Positions 30,221 to 36,060 of a stretch of 36,060 nt of DNA are shown piece by piece (position 1 is the stretch's first letter; every line of letters begins with the position of its first letter). The stretch comes from Pseudomonas nitroreducens (lineage in GTDB: Bacteria; Pseudomonadota; Gammaproteobacteria; Pseudomonadales; Pseudomonadaceae), in the NCBI RefSeq assembly GCF_014204515.1, contig NZ_JACHLI010000051.1, forward strand, positions 1-36,060, read 5' to 3'. A model generated the notes under the pieces. It searched no databases. It worked only from the letters and a program-made list of their open reading frames with translations, and was not told where the DNA came from. Made by a program: the position numbers and the translations under genes.

Positions 30221-31108
30221 TCAGAACGGGCGGCTGCCGGACAGGCTGATGCGCTTCAGGCGACGCTTCTCGCTGGCCGGAAACGCATTGCGCCCGTGCA
30301 GCACAGCCTGGTTGTCCCACCAGACGATGTCACCCACCGACCATTTGTGGCTGTAGATCAGCTCGGGCTTCTGCAGGTGTTCGCGCAGCTTTTCCACCAG
30401 CGCGGCGCCCTGTTGCGGATCGGCGCCGGGGATTTCCACCTCGGTGTGCACGGAGAGGAACAGCACGCGCCTGCCGTTCTCCGGATGGGTGCGCACCAGC
30501 GGGTGCTCGGTGCCCTGGATCGGCTCGATGTCCGGGGTGCGGTAGCGCACGAAGGTGCCGTTGTAGCCGCCGCTTTTCAGGCGGATGAACGGGTTGTAGT
30601 TGATCAGGCGCAGCGGGTCGATCTCGGCGCGGGTCGTCTCATCCAGTGTTTCGTAGGCGCGGGCGAGGTTGGTGAACTGGGTTTCGCCGCCGGTCTTCGG
30701 TACCTCCAGCGCATAGAGGAAGGAGCCGGAAGAGGGCACTGGCGTCCACTGGTGGTCGACGTGGGCCGGCAGGGCGAAGTTGCCCAGCTCGCCGTCCTCG
30801 GTGTTGGCCACCTTGACGATGTCCGGCGCCTTGCCGTCGGCGCCGGAGGACAGCACCGGGATATCCGCCGGCGGCTGGAACACCGCGCCGAACAGGGTGG
30901 CGAAGCGCAGGTACTGCTGATCGTCGAGCTGCTGGTCCTTGAAGATCAGGATGTGGTGCTCGCGGTGCGCCTGCTTGATTGCCAGGATCTGCTCGGGCGT
31001 CAGCGGCTCGCGGGCGTCGAGGCCGCGGACTTCGGCGCCCAGCGGGGCATCGAGGGGGATGATGGCGAAGGGTTCGGGGGTGGGTTGTTTCAGGGCGGAT
31101 TGGGTCAT
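30221..31108 (-). CDS. TauD/TfdA-family Fe(II)/2-oxoglutarate dioxygenase
   Basis: A 295-residue non-heme iron dioxygenase that hydroxylates a substrate with 2-oxoglutarate, typically releasing sulfite, sulfate or an aldehyde from an organosulfur compound. The iron triad is H116-V-D118 and H271, and basic residues R282/R283/R286 can bind 2-oxoglutarate. It contains no Cys and only the initiator Met, as expected for a sulfur-starvation protein. GGAG precedes ATG 31108. It lies downstream of atsK in the same direction, with a 207-base gap holding a repeat, so it may be a separate unit. It is clearly different from atsK, and its substrate (taurine, alkylsulfonate or sulfate ester) is not determined. 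Confidence 0.88.
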   Translation of the reverse strand: MTQSALKQPTPEPFAIIPLDAPLGAEVRGLDAREPLTPEQILAIKQAHREHHILIFKDQQLDDQQYLRFATLFGAVFQPPADIPVLSSGADGKAPDIVKVANTEDGELGNFALPAHVDHQWTPVPSSGSFLYALEVPKTGGETQFTNLARAYETLDETTRAEIDPLRLINYNPFIRLKSGGYNGTFVRYRTPDIEPIQGTEHPLVRTHPENGRRVLFLSVHTEVEIPGADPQQGAALVEKLREHLQKPELIYSHKWSVGDIVWWDNQAVLHGRNAFPASEKRRLKRISLSGSRPF

Positions 31109-31137
31109 GCTTCAGTGCTCCGTTCAGGCATGGGCGG

Positions 31138-31295
31138 CCCTCTCCCTAACCCTCTCCCTGAAGGGAGAGGGGACTGGATCGGTGCCAGGCGAAACTAAGG
31201 TGCAGCCCTGCACCCGAGGTAGCAGGGCTGCACGAGAAGTGCGCTTCAATCGGATACTCCCTCTCCCTTCAGGGAGAGGGCTGGGGAGAGGGGCT
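31138..31295. repeat. Composite repeat, copy 3 (arms only), with internal hairpin
   Basis: Arms CCTCTCCCTAACCCTCTCCC (from 31139) and CTCCCTCTCCCTTCAGGGAG (from 31257) are of the same type as in the two 150-base repeats. The centre is different and holds a perfect hairpin TGCAGCCCTGC (31201-31211) / GCAGGGCTGCA (31222-31232). Lies between the two dioxygenase genes. Confidence 0.78.
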
Positions 31296-31315
31296 CTAGC
31301 ACTCGACGCCAGAGC

Positions 31316-32221
31316 TCAGACCTTCTTGATCGTCCGACTCCGCTGCCCATCGACCCCCACCGGCACGTCGCCGTCCAGGGTCACGCGGCGCACGATGCGC
31401 GGCTGGGTGCCGTAGTCGTCGACGGCGTAGTGCTGGGTCGCGCGGTTGTCCCAGATGGCCACGTCGCCCGGCTGCCAGCGCCAGCGCACGGTGTTCTCCA
31501 GGCGGGTGACGTGGCTCTGCAGCACGGCGAACAGGTGCGCCGAGTCAAGCTGCGAGAGGCCCTTCAGGCGCTTGACGAAGTGCCCCAGCAGCAGGGTCTT
31601 CTCGCCGCTTTCCGGGTGCACGCGGACCACCGGGTGCTCGGTCTCGTAGACGGTGGAGGTGAACACCTTGCGGTACTCCTCCAGGCGCGCCGGGTCGACG
31701 TTGGGCTTGATGCTCGCGTAGTCGTATTCGTTGCTGTGCACCGCCCAGAGCGAGTCGGCCAGGGTCTTCAGCTCGGGCGACAGGTCGTCATAAGCGGTGG
31801 CGGTGTTGGCCCACACGGTGTCGCCGCCGGACTCCGGAGCTACCACATTGCGCAGGATCGAGGCCTTGGGATAGGCGTCGACGAAGGTCACGTCGGTGTG
31901 CCAGGAGTTGGCGCGGCGGCCCTGGGCGCCGTCCAGTTCCAGCAGGTAGTGGGTGCCTTCCTGCACCGGCACGGTGGGGTGTGCCACCGGTTTGCCGAGG
32001 AGCTTGGCGAAGGCTTCCTGGCCCGGGTCGTCCAACTGCGTCTGGCCACGGAAGAAGATCACCTTGTGCTTCACCAGCGCGGCCTGGATGGCCTCGACGG
32101 TGGCGGCGTCCAGCTCGCCGGACAGCTTCACGCCGCGAATCTCGGCGCCGATGCGGCCAGCCACCGGGTGGATATCCAGGGTCAGAATGTCATGTTGGAT
32201 TGCTTGTGCTGCATGGCTCAT
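31316..32221 (-). CDS. atsK: Alkylsulfatase AtsK, 2-oxoglutarate-dependent sulfate-ester dioxygenase
   Basis: A 301-residue Fe(II)/2-oxoglutarate dioxygenase that cleaves medium-chain alkyl sulfate esters to aldehyde and sulfate. It closely matches the AtsK of P. putida S-313 as I recall it: the iron ligands H108, D110 and H264 and the 2-oxoglutarate arginines R275 and R279 fall at the same numbers. Diagnostic stretches include IGAEIRGVKLS, RANSWHTDVTFVDAYPKAS and WDNRATQHYAVDDYGTQPRIV. There is no Cys and no Met beyond the initiator. It is encoded 67 bases after the TonB-receptor gene and probably shares its transcript. Confidence 0.93.
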   Translation of the reverse strand: MSHAAQAIQHDILTLDIHPVAGRIGAEIRGVKLSGELDAATVEAIQAALVKHKVIFFRGQTQLDDPGQEAFAKLLGKPVAHPTVPVQEGTHYLLELDGAQGRRANSWHTDVTFVDAYPKASILRNVVAPESGGDTVWANTATAYDDLSPELKTLADSLWAVHSNEYDYASIKPNVDPARLEEYRKVFTSTVYETEHPVVRVHPESGEKTLLLGHFVKRLKGLSQLDSAHLFAVLQSHVTRLENTVRWRWQPGDVAIWDNRATQHYAVDDYGTQPRIVRRVTLDGDVPVGVDGQRSRTIKKV

Positions 32222-32288
32222 CTCATCGTCCTCTTGCTGTCACAGGGGTACTGCAATGGCGCCGCGCCGGGAGCGCGGCGGATGGGGA

Positions 32289-34649
32289 TCAGAAGTCGTA
32301 GCGAACCGACGCGCCCAGCGTGCGCGGCTGCCCCACCGAGGCGGTGTAGGAGCCGTTGATGCTGGCGAAGGCGGCCAGGTAGTAGTCCTTGTCGAAGGCG
32401 TTCTTCAGCCACACCGAGGCATCCAGCTGGCCGTCACCGAGGTCCTTGCGCAGGCCGACGGAGAAGTTCGCCAGGCCGTAGCCGTCGATCTTCGAGAGGT
32501 CGGAGTTGTCCAGCGTGCCCTCGGCCTCGGAGCGGTAGGAGTAGCTGCCGCTGACGTAGGGGCGGATGCCGTCGTCGAGGTTCCAGGCGTATTCGCCGTT
32601 GAGGTTGGCGATCCACTTCGAGGCGCCCACCACGCGCTGCCCGGTGAGGTCGCAGGTGGCCGGCGCGCCGGGCTGCGTGGAGACTTCCGCCGGGCACGGG
32701 GCGTCCTTGAACGACAGGTAGGTGACGTCGTTGTAGGAGCCGTTGAAGTTCAGCGTCAGGCCGCGAACGGGCAGGGCGGTAGCCTCGAACTCCAGGCCGC
32801 GCGAACGCACGCTGCCGGCGTTGGAGAGCACCGAGACCAGTTGGGTCGAGCCTGGCGGCTGGTACAGGGTGGTCGCCTGGTAGCCGTGGATGCCGGTCCA
32901 GAACAGGTTGGTGTTCAGCTGCAGGCGGTTGTCGAACAGGGTGGTCTTGATCCCCAGTTCGGCATCGTTGGCGCGCTCCGGGCCGACCAGCAGGGAATCG
33001 GCGCCGGCCGTTGGCGCGCTGGCCACGGCGAGGTTCACGCCGCCGGATTTCTCGCCATGGGACAGCGAGGCATAGCCCAGCAGGTCGTCGGTGAACTGGT
33101 AGCTCAGGCTCAGCAGCGCCGAGGGCGCGAAGCTGTAGAGGCTGAGGTCACCCGAGTCATAGGCGCCCAGCTGGTTGCGCCGCACCACCGCGCCGGCTCC
33201 GGTGGCGGGTGTACCACCCACTGGCGAGAACCGCTGCACCTTGGCGTCCTTTTCTTCGTAGGTGCCGCGCAGGCCGGCGGTGAAGTCCAGCTTGTCGGTG
33301 AGGTGCCAGGTGCCCTGGGCGAACAGCGCGAAGCTGTCGGTCTCGATCTTGCCGTTGGCTTTCGAGTAGGTGTTGTTCAGTGCGTTCAGGTCGGTGCCCA
33401 GCAGGTAGCGGTCGGCCAGCGGGCCGTAGCTGGTGAAGGTCTTGTTGCCCAGGTTCTGGTTGAACGCGTAGGCGCCCAGCACGTAGTCGAAGAAGCCGCC
33501 GGTGGGCGAGGCCAGGCGGATTTCCTGGGAGAACTGGCGGTCGTGGACTTCCACGCCGGTGTTGTTGATCGCCGAGACATCGAGCTGCTCGTCGTTGGCC
33601 GGGGTGAAGTGCCAGTAGCGGTAGGCGCTGATGGAGGTCAGCTTGTAGCCGCCGTTGAGGTTCCAGTTGGCCTCCACCGAACTGCCGCCCTGGTGCACGC
33701 TGACGTGCTGGCGGGCGTTGATGTTGACCTTGTGTTTGTCCGGATCGCGGATCGGCGAGGCACCTACCGCGGCGGCGCGCTGCCAGAAGCGGTCGGCGGC
33801 TCCGTAGACCACCATGCTGCCGTTGCTGGAATCCTCCTCGTTGTAGTCGTTGATCCAGCGCAGGTCGAAGTCCTCGTTGGGCTTGAACAGCAGTTGCCCG
33901 CGGATGCCCTGGCGCTCGCCGCCGTTGAGGTAGTTGTCGTCGTGGATGTTCTTGATGTAGCCGTCGTCGCGGGTACGGTAGGCCGAGACGCGCCCGGCGA
34001 GGGTGTCGGTCAGCGCGCCGGAGACGGTGCCCTTGCCCTGGAAGTAGCCATCCTGGCCACCGGAGACTTCCACGCTGCGCTCGGGGCTGAAGGTCGGCGC
34101 GCGGGTGCTGATGTTCAGCACGCCGGCCGTGGTGTTCTTGCCGAACAGCGTGCCCTGTGGGCCGCGCAGCAGTTCCAGCTGCTCGATGTCGAGCAGGTCG
34201 AACACCGCCATGCCGGGGCGGCCGAGGTAGACGTTGTCCAGGTAGACCCCGGCGCTGCCTTCCAGGCCGTCGCTGGCCGGGTTGTTGCCGATCCCGCGCA
34301 CGGCGATGCTCGACTGCCGCGCATGGATGAAGGCGACGTTGACGCTGGGGAGGATCTGCTGCAGGTCCTGCACCTTGTAGACGCGCTGGGTCTCCAGGGT
34401 TTCGCCGCCGACCACGGTGATCGGCGTGGGCACCTTCTGCGAGTCTTCCTCGCGGCGGCGGGCGGTGACAGTGACCTTGCCCAGTGTGGCGTCGGCCTTG
34501 GCCGGCGCGGCGCTGACTGGCTTGCTGGTGGTGCTGCTTTCCTCGGTTTCCTCGGCGAGCGCCGGCAGGCTACCGCCCAGGGCCAGCAGCACAATGGCGC
34601 AGCGCAGCCGGTGGGGTTTGAAGGGGAAGGGCGAATGTCTCGAAGTCAT
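32289..34649 (-). CDS. TonB-dependent outer-membrane receptor (SftP-like)
   Basis: A 786-residue receptor for import of a scarce nutrient across the outer membrane, powered by TonB. A signal peptide covers residues 1 to about 32, followed by a TonB-box-like GKVTVTARRREED region, a plug domain (about 60-185, with RGIGNNPASDGLEGSAGVYLD and RGPQGTLFGKNTTAGVLNIST) and a 22-strand barrel ending in SVRYDF with terminal Phe. Only three Met and three Cys occur. It sits between atsK and a divergent LysR regulator, like the sulfate-ester receptor SftP of P. putida. Uptake of sulfate esters is inferred; a siderophore role is possible but the context argues against it. Confidence 0.9.
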   Translation of the reverse strand: MTSRHSPFPFKPHRLRCAIVLLALGGSLPALAEETEESSTTSKPVSAAPAKADATLGKVTVTARRREEDSQKVPTPITVVGGETLETQRVYKVQDLQQILPSVNVAFIHARQSSIAVRGIGNNPASDGLEGSAGVYLDNVYLGRPGMAVFDLLDIEQLELLRGPQGTLFGKNTTAGVLNISTRAPTFSPERSVEVSGGQDGYFQGKGTVSGALTDTLAGRVSAYRTRDDGYIKNIHDDNYLNGGERQGIRGQLLFKPNEDFDLRWINDYNEEDSSNGSMVVYGAADRFWQRAAAVGASPIRDPDKHKVNINARQHVSVHQGGSSVEANWNLNGGYKLTSISAYRYWHFTPANDEQLDVSAINNTGVEVHDRQFSQEIRLASPTGGFFDYVLGAYAFNQNLGNKTFTSYGPLADRYLLGTDLNALNNTYSKANGKIETDSFALFAQGTWHLTDKLDFTAGLRGTYEEKDAKVQRFSPVGGTPATGAGAVVRRNQLGAYDSGDLSLYSFAPSALLSLSYQFTDDLLGYASLSHGEKSGGVNLAVASAPTAGADSLLVGPERANDAELGIKTTLFDNRLQLNTNLFWTGIHGYQATTLYQPPGSTQLVSVLSNAGSVRSRGLEFEATALPVRGLTLNFNGSYNDVTYLSFKDAPCPAEVSTQPGAPATCDLTGQRVVGASKWIANLNGEYAWNLDDGIRPYVSGSYSYRSEAEGTLDNSDLSKIDGYGLANFSVGLRKDLGDGQLDASVWLKNAFDKDYYLAAFASINGSYTASVGQPRTLGASVRYDF

Positions 34650-34829
34650 GCTGTGTCCTTATCCGCCTGCGCCAATCGCAGGCAAAACGGGGCCGCGCCA
34701 CGCAAAAGTGGCGAACGACGTTTTTCAGTAGTGGTGCGTGCGGCTTTGGCTGTCAGCGACAGCGGGACAGGCACATTCGCGAGGAAAGGAGGTGCAAGGC
34801 GGGCATCGGGCGACTCCTGGTCTGAGCTA

Positions 34830-34852
34830 TATTCTTAGTTCATAAAAGAATA
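34830..34852. promoter_or_regulatory. LysR-type inverted repeat 1
   Basis: TATTCTT-N9-AAGAATA, perfect 7-base arms in the receptor/LysR divergent region. Suits binding by the SftR-like regulator encoded alongside. Overlaps the AT-rich motif shared with the GntR promoter region. Confidence 0.6.
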
Positions 34853-34861
34853 GATGTTTGT

Positions 34862-34885
34862 TTTATTCTTCGTTGACGGAATAAG
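34862..34885. promoter_or_regulatory. LysR-type inverted repeat 2
   Basis: TTATTC (34863-34868) and GAATAA (34879-34884) with 10 bases between. Repeats the TATTC/GAATA arms of inverted repeat 1, about one turn and a half further toward the LysR gene. A CysB-like site is an alternative. Confidence 0.45.
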
Positions 34886-34959
34886 AACTTGCATTTAAAA
34901 CGAGCGCATCCCCTGCGGCAAATGCCTTTGCCCTCTATTTTCAATGCCGGAAATGCATC

Positions 34960-35880
34960 ATGGATCTGCGCCAGCTCCGCTACTTCATTGCCCTCAACGA
35001 ACACCGCAGTTTCGTCCGCGCCGCCGACGCCATGGGCATCACCCAGCCGGCGTTCAGCCGCAGCATCCAGGGCCTGGAGCAGGAGCTGGGCTGCCGCCTG
35101 GTGGACCGTGGCAGCAAGGATTTGCGGCCGACCCCCGAGGGCCAGGTGGTGCTGCAGCACGCGCTGAGCCTGGTGCAGGGGGCCAACAACCTGAGCCATG
35201 CCATCGCCCGGCTGAACAAGCTGGACTCGGGAGAACTGCGCTTCGGCAGCGGGCCGGCGCCGGCGCAGAAGCTGGTGTCCGACGCGGTGTCGCGCTTCGT
35301 CAAGCGCTACCCGCGCATCCACATCCAGTTCGGCGTGGACAACTGGGAGCGCCTGGCGCGCAGCCTGAGCCGCGAGGAGATCGAATTCTTCGTCGCCGAC
35401 ATCCGCCATTTCGAGGCCGACCCGAACTTCCAGACCCGCGCGCTGAAGCCGCGCAGCGGGCTGTTCTTCTGCCGCCAGGGGCACCCGCTGCTGGCCAAGG
35501 AGAGCCTCTCCACCAACGACATGTTCGCCTACCCGCTGGCGGCCACGCTGATCCCGCCCAGCGCGCGGAAGATGCTGGCCAACCTCAGCGGCAAGATCGA
35601 CATCAGCACCAACGTGCAGTGCGAGGACATGGCCTCGCTGGTACGCATCGTCAGCCAGACCGATGCCATCGGCATTGCAGTGGAGGAGGCGGTGAGCGAG
35701 CCGATCGAGCGCGGTGAGCTGGTGCGGCTGCACTTTCGCAACCTGCCGCATAACGTGGACATTCTCCAGGCCCGCTGCGGGATCGTGACCCGCAGTGGCG
35801 ACCGGCTTTCGGCGGCGGCGCGGGCGATGATCGAGCTGCTGGCGGATATTGATGCGGGGGTGGAGAGCGAGGTGGCGTGA
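34960..35880 (+). CDS. LysR-family regulator (SftR-like)
   Basis: A 306-residue LysR regulator. The N-terminal helix-turn-helix covers residues 1 to about 60, with SFVRAADAMGITQPAFSRSI and the wing LGCRLVDRGSKDLRPTPEG. The effector domain (about 90-295) has the two alternating subdomains of the family. It is divergent from the TonB-receptor gene, as P. putida SftR, which controls sulfate-ester genes, is linked to a receptor and atsK. By analogy it would repress the receptor and atsK when sulfate is available; the family and context support this, the name is inferred. The start at ATG 34960 follows GGAAA. Confidence 0.9.
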   Translation: MDLRQLRYFIALNEHRSFVRAADAMGITQPAFSRSIQGLEQELGCRLVDRGSKDLRPTPEGQVVLQHALSLVQGANNLSHAIARLNKLDSGELRFGSGPAPAQKLVSDAVSRFVKRYPRIHIQFGVDNWERLARSLSREEIEFFVADIRHFEADPNFQTRALKPRSGLFFCRQGHPLLAKESLSTNDMFAYPLAATLIPPSARKMLANLSGKIDISTNVQCEDMASLVRIVSQTDAIGIAVEEAVSEPIERGELVRLHFRNLPHNVDILQARCGIVTRSGDRLSAAARAMIELLADIDAGVESEVA

Positions 35881-35965
35881 GGCTTTCCTTCCCTGTGGGA
35901 GTGGGCGCTGTTCGGGAACCGTCGGCAGGTCCGGCGATTGCAGCATGACTCCGGTTTTCCGCATA

Positions 35966-36060
35966 CGTAGGAGCAACTGTCTTTCACCCATTCTCCGTTC
36001 GCCACTGAGTGCCATCCCTGACCATTGCGTTGAGCCTCACGATCAGCACGCGCATGCAGG
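35966..36060 (-). mobile_element. 3' end of an IS110-family insertion sequence (right copy, inverted, truncated by window edge)
   Basis: Reverse-complement match to 159-253 with three mismatches. The inner boundary begins CGTAGGAGC, again a REP-like arm. The sequence inside it (35881-35965) has no recognisable feature and is the 3' flank of the LysR gene. Confidence 0.85.
35984..36060 (-). CDS. IS110-family transposase, extreme C-terminus (partial at window end)
   Basis: Last 24 codons, ending ENG-TGA at 35984-35986. The encoded residues are identical to those at the end of the left copy, including the tail MVRDGTQWRTENG; the three base differences are silent or in the stop codon (TAA versus TGA). 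It is read toward the left, so the two transposase 3' ends face each other across the window. Confidence 0.82.
   Translation of the reverse strand, partial: CMRVLIVRLNAMVRDGTQWRTENG

Larger units (their letters stand above)
34650..34959. other. Divergent promoter region between TonB-receptor and LysR genes
   Basis: 310 bases without a credible gene. The half next to the LysR gene (34820-34900) is strongly AT-rich and holds two inverted repeats described separately. The rest shows no recognisable element. Confidence 0.55.

Noticed and set aside
31953..34838. 961-codon plus-strand open frame across the TonB-receptor gene, and similar long frames at 412-2076, 15625-17601, 25093-26757 and 27379-29007
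   Set aside because: They are antisense to well-supported genes in GC-rich DNA, have low-complexity composition and no family resemblance.
1..36060. Composite transposon made of two IS110 copies and the cargo between
   Set aside because: IS110-family elements do not usually mobilise as composites, the cargo has uniform Pseudomonas character, and no target duplication can be seen. Inverted chromosomal copies or contig ends are simpler.
1..36060. tRNA, rRNA or known riboswitch
   Set aside because: I saw no cloverleaf with TTCGA arm, no rRNA motif and no conserved riboswitch core by eye; a covariance-model search was not possible.

Overview
The window reads as chromosomal DNA from a high-GC Pseudomonas, probably of the aeruginosa/nitroreducens/citronellolis kind (inference). 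The reasons are uniform GC-rich codon use, Pseudomonas-type REP palindromes, an OprD-family porin, a class-B DyP peroxidase, a QuiC-type dehydroshikimate dehydratase fused to an HPPD-like domain, and an AtsK-type sulfate-ester dioxygenase. I found no rRNA, tRNA or CRISPR array. Both ends of the window lie inside the 3' part of the same IS110-family insertion sequence, in opposite orientation (1-253 and 35966-36060), so the window may be a contig broken at IS copies or a segment between two inverted IS copies.

Left part (0.3-8.3 kb): a sodium:solute symporter (-), a DedA-family membrane protein (+), a DyP peroxidase (+), a secreted cupin (+), and a three-gene FAD dehydrogenase operon (Tat-exported small subunit, GMC flavoprotein with a cysteine cluster, triheme cytochrome c). 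Next (8.3-12.9 kb) comes a dehydroshikimate/aromatic-acid block: an MFS transporter divergent from quiC, then a TetR regulator, with a palindromic operator candidate in front of quiC. At 13.0-14.4 kb are two GNAT acetyltransferases and a YjhX/TopAI toxin homologue; the second GNAT plus YjhX form a TopAI-YjhQ-like toxin-antitoxin pair with a possible translationally coupled leader ORF. At 14.7-18.9 kb are a LysR regulator and an HxlR-EmrA-EmrB-like efflux operon. A 636-bp gap follows with three strong hairpins and an orphan terminator, then an OprD-family porin, an alpha/beta hydrolase and a small, highly charged exported protein.

Right part (22.1-35.9 kb): this looks like an organosulfur-scavenging region. 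A co-directional eight-gene run on the minus strand is headed by a GntR regulator, then an AprA/AsfA-like flavoprotein, an AsfB-like ferredoxin, a substrate-binding protein with an extra NosL-like C-terminus, an ABC permease, an ABC ATPase, a HEAT-repeat protein and a DUF971 protein. Most junctions are 4-base ATGA overlaps. Beside it are two TauD/AtsK dioxygenases, a TonB-dependent receptor and a divergent LysR regulator, an arrangement like the sulfate-ester (sft/ats) genes of P. putida. Several of these proteins contain almost no Cys or Met beyond the initiator, which fits expression under sulfur starvation. The flavoprotein-ferredoxin-GntR block is bracketed by matched repeats. This GntR-controlled operon, with its HEAT and DUF971 genes and the NosL-like tail, is the best candidate for an incompletely described system.
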